Source of the DNA: Henckelia pumila
Lineage: Eukaryota > Streptophyta > Magnoliopsida > Lamiales > Gesneriaceae
NCBI RefSeq assembly: GCF_033568475.1
Contig: NC_133122.1
Location: 155,489,361-155,553,360 of the forward strand
Length of the DNA stretch: 64,000 nucleotides
Direction: 5' to 3'
This document shows, one piece after another, positions 12,856 through 22,959 of this stretch (positions within the stretch are counted from its first letter, which is position 1; each line of letters opens with the position of its first letter). A program made the position numbers and the translations under genes. Below the pieces are notes generated by a model. The model saw only the letters and a list, made by a program, of their open reading frames with translations, made no database searches and was not told where the DNA came from.

Positions 12856-14310
12856 TGTAGTGACCGGTATCCGGAATTAACGATTAATGAGTAATTAATC
12901 ATATGATCGTGTTGAGATTAAGTAAAACATGACTAAGAGATTAATAAATCAGATAAGACTTGCAACAATTTGGAAGTCCCGATCAGAAGATCGGAAGCTC
13001 CGATCAGGGGTTCGGAGGTTCCGAACAGTGCCCTGATTATTATGTCATGCGTGACGTCAGGCTGGGCGATCGGAAGCACCAAAGTGGGATCAATAGCTCC
13101 GATCGGACTGTCGGCAACCAGCCAGAGGTTGACACGTGGTTGGCCGTGAGGGATCGGAAGCTCCGATCGGATCGGAAGTTCCGATCGCTGTCTATAATAT
13201 GGGTGTGAGGGCCTCATTTCAAAGCACACCAAGTTCCTCTCCTTCGCTCGAGAGGCTCTATTTTTGGGCTTTGGGTACTCTTATTTTAGAGTTGTAGTAG
13301 GAAATATATTTTAGTGTAGTCAAACAGTGTCTGACATAGTAGCGGAGCAGTGCTCGTATAGCGAAGCCGTGCTCGAGGCTGTGGAGCTGCAGCAGGGGTG
13401 TACCCCTAGTTTTAGGATAGTCGTCATCAGCGGACTGACGGCGGACGCAGGTATAGCTTTGGCTTCCTAAAATTATTTAGGAGTATGCAATAGCTTAGTT
13501 AAGGCTTTTAGATCTTAGTGAATGATGCATGGGTAATTGCATTGTAGGTTAGTAGGCTTGGGATCTAGACCAGCGGAGATAGGAACTGTCTGTAGTAAGG
13601 TACGTAAGTACTAACTGAGATGGTCAGCATGATATATATTATATGTGTTGCATTAATATGTGCTACTTGTTTTATATGTTTTACGGCTTTAGCACATGCA
13701 TGATTTTATGGTAGACTGCATCGGTATGATGTGAGTCATGACAGTGTCCATCGGTGAGGGGTTACTCCTTATGGATTCGTGTCTGGGGACACTCAGCCCC
13801 TAGTTTTGCTATCACTAAGCGCGGCCACGACGGTGGGTTTTTACGCTATAGTTGATAGGGGAATATAGGAGAGGCACCGTGGACTAGATATCCGGCATTG
13901 CCCAGTATATTCCTGGTGCCCCTGAGTATACTGTTTTACCCTGGTTTTAAACACACTTATGTGTTGCATATATTTTATATATCATTGCTTCCGTATTGAG
14001 CGTAGTCGCTCACGTCCAGTATTTTCTGTATGTTTGGACACCTCATTCGATGGGGCAGATGTAGGTGCAGGAATGAGCACCAGAAGCTTGGAGTAGCCAG
14101 TGTGACCAGTGAACAGTGAAGACAATAGGATTAGCTGTAGGTCTTTACCCTTAGGATTATTTGTAATTCGATTGAGTTATATATTGTTTTATTTAGCCGG
14201 TTGTATTATGCCGGTCTACTTTTATTTAAGTCTTCCGCAGCGATTTATTTAATGCATGCTTAATTATGTTCTAACTCTGATTAGGTAGTGGATCGGGTTG
14301 GGTCGCTACA
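12856..14310 (+). repeat. 3' LTR of element A
   Basis: 1455 bp, starting tgtagtgacc and ending ggtcgctaca, which are near-perfect inverted ends. A palindrome cluster lies at 12971-13188 with tataatat at 13193-13200 directly after it, a likely retroelement promoter. From about 13430 the LTR body resembles that of element B (shared 'gacggcggacgcaggtatag' and 'agcttagttaaggctttta' type segments), so A and B are related families. Confidence 0.85.
12971..13188 (+). repeat. Palindrome cluster in U3 of element A LTR
   Basis: Repeats of gatcggaagctccgatc (exact at 12989-13005 and 13152-13168) with variants such as ttcggaggttccgaa and gatcggaagttccgatc. It begins about 115 nt inside the LTR and ends 4 nt before tataatat. 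Each unit is a self-complementary arm pair with a short centre. Confidence 0.85.
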
Positions 14311-14314
14311 GTTT

Positions 14315-15018
14315 CTATTGTTGCGGTTGTGGTTTACCTTTGTTCAACAAAAGTGAACATTGTGACTTCCAATGTCCCTTTTCTTTGCAATAAGCACACT
14401 CATCACTAGAAACCTTCAAAGTTGACCGATTTTGGTTATGAGGAGGAGGCCGCAGTGGTGCTGCAAATACAGATGGTGTAGATGGTGCAATAGTTCCCTT
14501 ATCAGCTTGAGACTTAAAGAGAATATCCTCAGCGAGCAATTCATGTACCACTAAATCAACTAACGGAAGAGGGCTACGATGCAAGATTGTCCCACGCAAT
14601 TCTTCAAAATCATCGTGAAGATCCATCAAGAACTGTACCAGATGTTTTTCTTCTCTATGAGTAACGTAAGCTGGGAATGCTCGCAATGTTGAGGATTCTG
14701 TGAGTGCCAACTAGTCCCACAGTTCTGACATGGCAGAATAAAACTCTTGGATGCACATATCTTTCTGCCGAATGCACGAATATCAGCCTCCAATTGATAT
14801 TGTTTGGCAAAATTAGACTGTGTAAAATTTCACCAGATGATCCCAAACCTCTTTGGCAGTCTCATACTTAGCCAGCTGAGCACCAATGGAGTGGGTAATA
14901 GAATTATTGATCAACGTGATAATCTTCGCATTATCAGCCTCCCAAGTATCCAAAAACTTTTCATAATCAGTAGCTTTTGTGTCTGTAGGTTTAACACACA
15001 CACACCTGTAACATAACA
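14315..15018 (-). pseudogene. Copia C gag, main part (UBN2-type capsid and zinc knuckle)
   Basis: Minus strand. From 15018 the frame reads a gag segment with the words YEKFLDTWEADNAKII and YETAKEVWDHL, characteristic of the copia gag (UBN2/Retrotran_gag_2) family. It loses frame near 14820-14710, resumes with LVQFLMDLHDDFEELRG and HRSPLPLVD, and ends in a CCHC knuckle, CAYCKEKGHWKSQC. Expected function: nucleocapsid/capsid of a virus-like particle. It is frameshifted, split by B and cut by A, and so non-functional. Confidence 0.85.
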
Positions 15019-16458
15019 TGTAGTAGCCCAGCTCCATTTTACAAGATTAATTAAATTAAATTGATTAAGCATGGATTAAGGGCTCAATTTGAAGTTAATT
15101 AGACAACTTTCAAAAATTTGGCCAAGGTGGGTTCGGACCTTCTGAACCAGTATCGGAGGATCCGAACCACTTCAGAGGCATGACCATAGTTCAGAGGATG
15201 CAAAGATATTGGACCGTCCGAACTCAGTTAGGCCATGCAGCTGATGAGGTGTCAAGGTTGAACGGACACGAGGCAGTTCGGAGCGTCCGAAGGCAGGATC
15301 GGACCGTCCAAACTATGCATGCAATGACGTGTAGCGCATGCAAGGATCGGACCATCCGAAGTCCCTGATCGGACCGTCCAAACTCCGCCTGTAAATAGTC
15401 CCTCCAAATTTCAGAATTCTCACACCATTTGCATCTTTCTCTCTCGATCTTTAGGTCTTCTAGGTGTTTTAGGGTGATTCCAGCCTTCCTAGGCTTGGTT
15501 CTGGAGCTAGCTAGGCGCTCCGGGGTTGCTGCGGAGAGGTGTCCAAGTTTTGGGGTAGTCGTCCTCAGCGGGATGACGACGAATGTAGGTATAGCTTTAG
15601 ATCCTTATAGTAAATAGGGAGTATGTTATAGCGTAGTTAAGGCTTTTATAATAAGTTTTTAATGCATGAGTATTTTGCATTGTAGTGCGGACTATAGGTA
15701 TGGAATTTAGAGATGGTGTAGCTCGCCTAGTAAAACTAAGGTACGTAAGTACAGACTGAGATAGCCAGCTAAATATACATGTTTATGTGTTGCATTATTA
15801 TCTGTCATGATATGCATGATATATTGTTCACAATTTGTATGCGGCATTTGCATAACATGTTGAGCCTATTATCCTTTTGAGATAGCCAGTTGTTCTAGGG
15901 TCGCTCAGCCCTAGGTTTGTTATTATTATACGATCAGGTACCGTGTGACACCCACTGGACCGACGGGGCAGCATGTGCGGTTTACCCAGGACGGTGATAG
16001 TCGAAGATTGAGTTCAGTATGTGTGGCACCCACTGAATCTTCGGAGCAGCGTGCGCATTTTGGAGGCGCCTATTGTACTGAGCATGATTTCAGATATGAT
16101 CCCAGTTTACCCAGAGCATTCATAGTTCATGTTGCATATACTTTACGTACTGGGCGTTAGCGCTCACATCCCTTCTTTTATCTCGGACACCCCATTAGAC
16201 GGGGCAGGTTTTCAGGTGGACCAAGAGCGAGAGCATTAGTTGGTCGGTGACCAGGGCTTGATAGCAGGGGTTACTATAGGAGCTTTAGATTAAGATTTTA
16301 TTCAGTATTTATTCGATTTGGTTTTATTTGAGATTTAATTATTTTGGGTTGTATATTTTTAAGGTTTTTCCGCTATGATTTATCTTATTGTGATTGATTA
16401 AGTTTAAATGCATTCTTAAGCTCTTGATAAGTAGGTGATCACAGCGTGGGTCACTACA
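15019..16458 (+). repeat. 5' LTR of element B
   Basis: 1440 bp, tgtagtagccc ... gtcactaca. It has a palindrome cluster at 15127-15391 followed by a decayed TATA (tgtaaata, near 15391). It aligns along its length with 18392-19755, with several indels, so the insertion is clearly older than Copia D. Confidence 0.9.
15127..15391 (+). repeat. Palindrome cluster in U3 of element B 5' LTR
   Basis: Units of the form ttcggacc-tt-ctgaac, atcggaggatccgaac, gttcggagcgtccgaa and gatcggaccgtccaaac, many reduced by C to T changes (for example ccgtccaaac for ccgtccgaac). It is placed about 110-370 nt into the LTR. Confidence 0.8.
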
Positions 16459-16462
16459 TTTA

Positions 16463-16474
16463 TGGTATCAGAGC
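16463..16474 (+). other. Primer-binding site of element B
   Basis: tggtatcagagc, 4 nt after the 5' LTR; exact match to the usual plant initiator tRNA-Met primer site. Confidence 0.9.
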
Positions 16475-16537
16475 ATGCATAGTAATCTTGGGATCTAGAT
16501 TGTTGAAATTGGGTTTAACCTTTTGATCATCGTATAG

Positions 16538-17611
16538 ATGGCGGGACATGGTGACGAAAGTAGCCATAGTAGCGTGGGTGGACGCTGGGGCGATCTGGAC
16601 GATCGGGAGCATCGTCGAGGCCATCATCACCATCGCCATGATGATCGCAGGCGTTTCAGCATGCATAGATTTATGCAGATGGGTCCGAAACCTTTGGTCA
16701 GAGGAGAGTCACCAGAGGATGCGGATAATTTACTGCGGCGTATTGAAGTTTGTTTCCGGTAGTTCCAATGTACTGAGGAGCAGAAGATGGAAACTCTCGA
16801 TTTCCTCATGGAGGGACAAGCACAGAGGTGGTGGAGTTCTGCTTCCGCACCTATCATCACAGCACGAGGATTGTTTACCTGGGCGGATTTTTTCACAGCT
16901 TTCCAGAAGCTGTATTTTCCTCCTGCACTCCGACAGGAAAAGGCTAGTGAGCTGTTGAGTTTGAGGCAAGGCTCGATGTCTATTGACGAGTACCATCAAA
17001 AGTTCTTTGAGTTGTTGCCCTATTGCCCTTAGATTTCCGACAGCACTGAGGCCAAGTACAGTCTGTTTCTTCATGGCCTTAATCCGGAAATCCATGATCG
17101 AGTAGTTGTGGGTAATGACATGACTTATGAGGGATTAGTTAGTCGATGTCACCAGGCGGAGGATAGCATTCGACGCAACTAGTCTTTCCTCTCGTCTAGA
17201 TCCACGATTTCTTTGGGTCCCCGTACTCATTCGTTTAAGAAGTCTAGATCTTATTCATCTGCTGGATCTGGTGAGACTCGTCAGTTGGGCAAGAACAAGT
17301 TACAGTGTGATCACTGTGGAAAAGATCATTCCACTGATAATTGTAGAGCCGCTGCTGGAGCTTGTTTCATCTGTGGAAGTGTTGATCACTTCAAGAGAGA
17401 TTGTCCCAAGCGTGGGGGATAGAGTGGGCAAGCATCTAGGATGGGATCTCAGGTGAGTAGACAGTCTGAGGCATCAGTGCAGCAGAGGACCCAGAGTAGG
17501 CATCATGGAGATGGTCAGCAGTCTCGGATGCAGGGTCAGATATATGTTTTGCAGGGAGCTCAGACGCAGTCAAAAAAGAATGATGACACTCAGAATGATT
17601 TTTACGGATGA
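16538..17611 (+). pseudogene. Element B gag (capsid and two zinc knuckles), four TAG stops
   Basis: One continuous reading frame starting at ATG 16538, with an acidic/His-rich N terminus (about residues 1-45). A Retrotrans_gag capsid domain follows, with words such as GQAQRWWSSA, FTWADFFTAFQKLYFP and EKASELLSLRQGSMSIDEY, typical of Tekay/Del gag. Two knuckles come next: CDHCGKDHSTDNC (one residue short in the third spacer) and CFICGSVDHFKRDC. Four in-frame stops occur (16760, 17030, 17180 and 17420 regions), all TAG and all where Gln (CAG) would fit. It ends at TGA 17609-17611. There are no frameshifts, so the frame was probably used until recently in evolutionary terms. Function: virus-like particle assembly and RNA binding. 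Confidence 0.88.
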
Positions 17612-18391
17612 TGTATTTGAGTTTTCTATTTGATAATTATGTTTTGTGATAATAGAATGGTAATAAGTTGTATTCTGACAGTTCTATGGAATTATGATTT
17701 TGGGATTTTCTGGAGTTAATTCCAAGTATTTTATGATTAATATTCAGCTGTGGTGATGAATTGGTAAATATTTGCATAACCAGGGGTTAGAGTTGTGCTG
17801 GTTTCCAGATGATCAGTTCTAGGCTTTTTCCTAGAATGATTCAGGAAGTCAGTGACTTGAAATAGTGACAGAGATGACTTTTAGGGTCATTGGTTATTGA
17901 TGATGGATTTTCATCATAGATACAGTGTTGGATGGTGGATTATACTAGGTGCTGAGGACTGTTCTGGATTGATCAAGACGGGATAGGAAGCGCGACCTAC
18001 ATCGGTGATTTCTGGGAGGTTTATTCCAGACAGGCTATTGGGGGAGGCTACCTGGGTCTTGATATTTTGCACAGTTATAGCAAAAGGGTATAATTACCAA
18101 AAGGAATGTTCTTATGAATTTGATATTGGTATTGGATTAGTGCCAAGGGATTTGGTTGTTATCGTCTGACGCTGTCAGAGATAGGTATAAAGAATTCGGT
18201 ATGAGGTTTTCTTTTAGTTCTGTGGTAGTATTTAAGAACTAAAGAGAGAACTAGAAAGTTCCAGAGTTGCTGATTATTTCTTGAGAACATGATTTAATCT
18301 TGTAAAATATAATAAGAAGATGTTGATTCTTATTAAGTTCAATAGGTACTTAAGATTATTTTGCGGATGAAATGTCTTAAGTGGAGGAGAA
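17612..18391 (+). other. Noncoding 3' interior of element B
   Basis: No gene. It shares stretches with the interior of A: about 17818-17890 matches 960-1040, and 17930-18080 matches 1670-1860. It ends in a purine tract, aagtggaggagaa (18379-18391), before the 3' LTR. Confidence 0.7.
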
Positions 18392-19755
18392 TATAGTAGC
18401 CCAACTCCATTTTATAAGATTAATTAAATTAAATTTGTTAAGCATGGATTAAGGGCTCAATTTGGAGTTAATTAGACAATTCTAAAAAATTTGACCAAGG
18501 TGGGTTCGGATTGTCCGAACTAGTATCGGATGATCCGAACCACTTCGGAGGCAAGACCATAGTTTGGAGGATGTGGAGAGATCGGACCGTCCGAACCCAG
18601 ATCGGACCGTCCAAACTCAGTTAGGCCATGCAGCTGATGAGGTTTCAAGGTTGAACGGACACGAGGCAGTTCGGAGCGTCCGAAGGAAGGCTCAGACTAT
18701 CCGAACTGTTCATGCAATGACGTGTCTTGCATGCAAGGATCGGACCTTCCGAACTCCTCGATCGGACCGTCCAAACTTCGCCTATAAATAGGCCCTCCGA
18801 ATTTCAGAATTCTCACACAATTTGCATCTTTCTCTCTAGGTCTTTAGGTATTCTAAGTGTTTTGGGGTGATTCTATCCTTCCTAGGCTTGGTCTGGGAGC
18901 TGGCTAGGTGCTCCGGGATTGCTGCAAAGAGGTGCCCAAGTTTTGGGGTGGTCGTCATCAGCGGGCTGACGACGGACGCAGGTATAACTTTAGCTTCTTA
19001 TAGTAAATAGGGAGTATGCTATAGCGTAGTCAAGACTTTTAGATTAAGGTTTTAATGCATGATTATTTTGCATTGTAGTGCGGACTATAGGCTTGGACTT
19101 TAGAGCTGGTGTAGCTTGCCTAGTAAAACTAAGGTACGTAAGTACAGACTGAGATAGCCAGCTGAATATACATGTTTATGTGTTGCATTATTATCTGTCA
19201 TGATATGCATGATATACTGTTCACGATTTGTATGCGACATTTGCATACCATGTTGAGCCTGTTATCCTTTTAAGATAGCCAGTTGTTCCAGGGTCTCTCA
19301 ACCCTAGGGTTGTTATTATCGGATACCGTGTGACAACCACTGCACCAACGGGACAGTGTGTGCGGTTTACCTAGGATGGTGATAGTCCAAAATCGAGTTC
19401 AGTATGTTGCATGCATCATATAGACCTTTATATTCGATACTTTACGTACTGGGCGTTAGCGCTCACGTACCTGCTTTTATCTCGGTCATCCCATTCGACG
19501 GGACGGGTTTTCAGGTGAACCAGGAGCGAGAGCAGTAGTTGGTTGGTGACGAGGGCTTGGTAGCAGGGGTTACTAGAGGAGCTTTAGATTAAGATTTTAT
19601 TCGGTATTTATTCGATTTGGTTGTATTTGAGATTTAATTATTTTGGGTTGTATATTTTAAGGTTTTTCCGTTGTGATTATATTATTGTGATTGATTAAGT
19701 TTAAATGCATGATTAAGCTCTTGATAAGTAGGTGATCACGGCGCAGGTCAATACA
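18392..19755 (+). repeat. 3' LTR of element B
   Basis: 1364 bp. It begins tatagtagccc where the 5' LTR has tgtagtagccc, so the canonical TG is mutated to TA. It ends gtcaataca. It lacks a segment near 19375-19420 that is present in the 5' copy (around 16020-16120). Confidence 0.88.
18503..18790 (+). promoter_or_regulatory. Palindrome cluster plus TATA box in element B 3' LTR
   Basis: Palindrome units ttcggattgtccgaac, atcggatgatccgaac, atcggaccgtccgaac, gttcggagcgtccgaag and others to about 18778. An intact tataaata follows at 18783-18790, within 10 nt of the last unit. The array therefore sits where a core-promoter-proximal element would be. Promoter activity is inferred. Confidence 0.75.
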
Positions 19756-19874
19756 TAACCCCACATAGATTTTTCCCGCAATAAATTCTTCATAACATAG
19801 CCCCAATACGAGTAATTTTTCCCATTCAATTGGACACTAATCGATTGAAGCCAATCATCTTTACGACCAAACAT
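19756..19874 (-). pseudogene. Copia C gag, N-terminal piece
   Basis: Minus strand from ATG 19874-19872; about 40 codons including LNGKNYSYWGYVMKN, the start of the copia gag domain. The frame runs into the edge of element B and continues beyond it at 15013. Confidence 0.8.
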
Positions 19875-19914
19875 TATGACAACAAACAATGTTCACGGAT
19901 AACCAAACAGGAAC

Positions 19915-20974
19915 CAGGGGCGGAGCCACCCTTGTGCTAGGGTGGGCTCCATCCCCACCCAATTTTTCAAAAAAATATTTTTAGTAGTTCTAAATTTAAA
20001 AAATAAATAAAAATCAGCCCAATGTAAAAAAATTAAAAACAGAACAATCAATTATATTTTTTGGTTGATTTATTGTGTAGGTTTTGAAATTATGTGATTT
20101 GAGATAAATTCGATAATTTTAAAATTTTGTCGAATATTTAGTTGCGATAATATTGATTTATGATACATATGAATTTTCAAGTTTGAGTTTTTACTCTAAA
20201 AATTATTGTTTCGATATTTATGAAAAATAATCAATTGGTTGAAAATTGAAATATTTGAGCTCTTATTGACTTTTCAATTATTATTGAGTTTGTATTACTA
20301 TTTTTATAATATGAAAAAACTGAAAAATCAATGATTATGAGATTTGAAAAATGACTGTTTCTAAAATTTTTGGGATGAATGAAATTTTTTAACTAGGTAT
20401 TTCACGAAATGAAAAAAATAAAATTTTAAAAGTTATTTTTAAACCGAAAGAGCATATATCCACATATCATGGGCAGACATCAATTACAGTCTAGATGAGC
20501 AGAAAATATCAATTTCAATCAAAATAACCTACCAAGTTGAATTCATATGAAAAATCGGTCCAGTTTATTCAGAATTTTGGTTTTAGATTTTAAAAATATC
20601 GGTTAGGTCTCTTTGGTTTCGGCTTTTAATATAATAGTTTTGTTTACTGAAAAAACTTAATATTTATATAAAAAATTTATTATTGTTAAATTTTCTAATA
20701 AAATTTTATTGGACAATCGAACTAGATTTGAAAATATATTTTTTAATAAATAATTTAAATTTATATAATTCAATTTTCAACTATAATTTTTGAAGTAGAA
20801 TTGATTTTTTTTTAAAAAATTCTAAAAGATCGAGATCGTTTAATTTGATTACTGATCAAAATAATAGATTTTTTTTTTATTTTTTTTTGGTGTTCATAGT
20901 AAAGTTCGATTCATTTGTTTTATTGAAAAAAAGTTAATTCAATTTTAAAAAGTTCTGTTTGATTTTAACTGACT

Positions 20975-21017
<43 letters not shown>

Positions 21018-21074
21018 TTGTCTAACACGGGCGGAGCCAGCCCCACGTACTTTTCAATCCTGGCTCCGCCCCTA
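19915..21074. mobile_element. Non-autonomous hAT-like element (1160 bp)
   Basis: Inverted ends caggggcggagcca and tggctccgcccct(a), with 8-bp flanking repeats acaggaac (19907-19914) / acaagaac (21075-21082), one mismatch. The 8-bp duplication and the CAGGGGCG ends point to the hAT superfamily. The interior is AT-rich, without a coding frame, and includes an (AT)n run at about 20979-21013. It inserted in the leader of Copia C. Confidence 0.8.
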
Positions 21075-21228
21075 ACAAGAACAGAAAACCAAGTTGATGC
21101 GATAACAAGAAAAACTTAATCAAAAGACGAATAGCGAACAAAAACTGTACGGACGCACCAAAAGTTGTGGATGAGATTAAAAGTTCTTCGATAGTTTTAA
21201 ATCCATAAAGATGAAGGCTCTAATACCA

Positions 21229-21382
21229 TGAAGAAATTGAAGGAGATAACACTAGGTTTGCGTTATCATTCAAGTGTATAAAGAAAAGTTATACAATAAG
21301 ATGTATATATAGGTAGGTTAAACAATAAGAACAATAAAAAGACTAATCTATCCTTATTAGCTAATAATAATATAATCTAACA
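21229..21382 (-). repeat. 5' LTR of Copia C with adjacent primer-binding site
   Basis: Minus strand: starts tgttagattatatt at 21382 and ends caatttcttca at 21229, 154 bp. It is followed directly by tggtattagagcc (21228-21216), the tRNA-Met primer site. The leader continues to 21083, then the hAT element. The short LTR sets this family apart from Copia D. Confidence 0.85.
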
Positions 21383-22650
21383 ACGAGGACATCATAATTC
21401 CTTACTCGATATGCTGCCCGCTTTGTGGATCCAATCGGGATAGCTCAATATGGTGTTATTCTTGTGCCTCGCAGTGAGAAAAATATAGAAGCAGTTGGGT
21501 CTATGGGATGCTATATCAAGTATACGTGAAGTGGACACATTGGACTGCTGCATTTGGCTTAAACTCCATACAGAAAAAGCCTAATTTGAACGTTTGGCTA
21601 CTCTCACTTGGGGGATATGGAAGCATCGTATGACATTTATTTATGGGAATGACAATGATGCTATGTCCAAAAATCTGGAGTGGTGCGACAACCTATTGAA
21701 TGATTTCAAGGAGACAGGAGAGAAATTAAAGTTTTTGCCCATTGACACACATGCATCAGGGCCACTAACTTCGTCAGCACCTCCATTAGGAAATCTGCAA
21801 CTTGAGGTCGATGTCTGTGTGAATGAAAACCTGCGGCAGTATGGTATTGGAGTGGTGTTAGATTATAAACTCATGAGGTGTCCATGTCTATTGGGTGAGG
21901 TTGCCTCAAGTTTATAACCAACTCTTTATTAGTTTAGTATTTCAATGTTGGGATATTGTAACATTGCCGATCCCTTGAGAAGCCGACGTCCGCGGCGACC
22001 CTCTCTAGAGGGCTTTAACTCACCTTTTCTCCTATGGTAGTCATTTCCTAGGTCGTCCCTTTCGCTACGCCGCTCTCAAAGAGAGCACCAATGTTAGGTT
22101 ATAAACTCATGAGTTGTTCATCTCAAAAGGCTTGCCTATTGGGTGGGGTTGTCTCAAGGGTTTATAATCAACTCTTTATTAGTTTAATATTTCAATATGG
22201 GATATTGTAACAAGGGGTGATCAAGGAGTCCAGTGGCAAAAAACTATATGTTTTTGGTATGTGTATCTCGGCACCAAGCTCTATATCCGAGGGAAAACTC
22301 ATAGTGATTTAGGAAGGATTGAAATTTGCTCATGCTCGGGGTTGCGGCATCTCCGGGTGGTCTCTGACTCATTAATATCAGTGCAAGCAGTCACAAATAT
22401 GAATGAAAATTATAATTATGCATGAGCTAGAATTAATCAGATTCGTATTCTTATGGATACAACGCAATCAATGGATATTCGTCATGTTAGACGTACGACG
22501 AATTCGATCGCCGACACTCTAACAAGTTTTGTTTCTTCTTCCCCCAACCCGTTTGCTTGGGATAATGATAATTTTCCTTTTTGTTGGAAGATTTGTAATG
22601 TTTTCGATCATATTTAATAAAGTTACTTTCTTCTCAAAAAAAAAAGAAAA
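21383..22650 (+). pseudogene. LINE 3' end: zf-RVT and RNase H remnant
   Basis: A decayed non-LTR retrotransposon tail. Near 21410-21480 a frame reads CPLCGSNRDSS (zinc-binding zf-RVT type). 21594-21855 reads WGIWKHRMTFIYGN, then an RNase H start with LQLEVDVCVNENLRQYGIGVV. After the TRIM insert, frames at about 22330-22615 contain VVSDSLISVQAV and TNSIADTLTSF followed by a conserved C-terminal stretch. An A-rich tail lies at 22637-22655. Several stops and frameshifts are present. The family is the plant L1-like RNase H (RVT_3) type. Its 5' part is missing because the Copia C LTR abuts it. Confidence 0.75.
21856..22212. mobile_element. TRIM element inserted in the LINE remnant
   Basis: Two short direct repeats, 21856-21963 (108 bp) and 22092-22212 (121 bp), both tgttag...tgtaaca, flank a 128-bp GC-rich interior. 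Flanks agtgg / agggg are a 4-of-5 target duplication. No coding capacity. The primer-binding site is not clear: on the minus strand ttggtgctctctttgagagc follows the LTR and could be one. It splits the RNase H sequence after GIGVV. Confidence 0.75.
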
Positions 22651-22959
22651 GAAACTCATCTATTTGTATATTATTAGTTAAATTATTATTTAAAATAAAT
22701 AAATAAAATAAAAAAGGACAAATATGATATATACGAGAAAAAGGGTAATGTTTTGAGATCAATTTGCAAACTTCACTTAAATTATGGGTAGAAAGGGTAA
22801 TGTTTTCATCAATGGGGACTAGCATCTAAGTGTCCCTTTTCATCTTTTCTGGTTTAATCTGCGGATTCTACGAAATTGAGGGTGCCAATTGTCTTAAATC
22901 CTACAGACGGGCAAAAGATTCCGAGGTTCTTGGGTTCGATCATTTTTGTAGAGAGGATA
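22651..22959 (+). other. Upstream region and 5' leader of the SecY gene
   Basis: About 310 bp between the LINE tail and the SecY start codon. AT-rich; no convincing TATA box. The frame is open upstream of the chosen ATG from 22876 but without another ATG, so 22960 is the first usable in-frame start. Confidence 0.5.

Larger units (their letters stand above)
1..14310 (+). mobile_element. Element A: Tekay-like Ty3 retrotransposon, 3' part, split by Copia D
   Basis: The 3' end of a Ty3/gypsy-type LTR element whose 5' end lies left of the window. Its 3' LTR (12856-14310) is preceded by a purine tract after a stretch ending 'gatgaaatcttttaag', the arrangement typical of Tekay/Del chromoviruses. 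The interior (1-3559 and 12409-12855) was split by Copia D. I recognise no gag or pol in more than 3.5 kb of interior, so this is either a non-autonomous (LARD-like) copy or very decayed. Parts of the interior resemble the noncoding interior of element B. A inserted into the gag of old Copia C: C gag sequence starts directly after the LTR. Confidence 0.75.
15019..19755 (+). mobile_element. Element B: gag-only Ty3-type LTR retrotransposon (TR-GAG-like)
   Basis: About 4.7 kb with LTRs at 15019-16458 and 18392-19755, a tRNA-Met primer-binding site at 16463, a gag reading frame and about 780 bp of noncoding sequence before a purine tract. No protease, RT or integrase is present and there is no room for them. 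The imperfect target duplication is taaca (15014-15018) / taacc (19756-19760). This matches the published class of terminal-repeat elements with only a GAG domain (TR-GAG). It is inserted in the gag of Copia C. Confidence 0.88.
14311..21382 (-). mobile_element. Element C: old Ty1/copia fragment, host of A, B and a hAT element
   Basis: Read on the minus strand: short LTR (21382-21229), primer-binding site (21228-21216), leader, gag start (19874), gag continued at 15018-14315. B (15019-19755) and a hAT-like element (19915-21074) are inserted in it. Element A cut it off after the gag zinc knuckle; the remaining pol would lie left of the window. When B and one copy of its target duplication are left out, the gag frame continues in phase across the junction. 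Confidence 0.85.

Noticed and set aside
12971..13188. Palindrome clusters as a CRISPR-like array
   Set aside because: Spacing and units are irregular, no cas genes, and the setting is a plant LTR.
12409..14315. Same word gtttc as target duplication of Copia D and directly after the A LTR
   Set aside because: A's own left flank is outside the window, so its duplication cannot be tested; a 5-bp match is expected by chance often enough.
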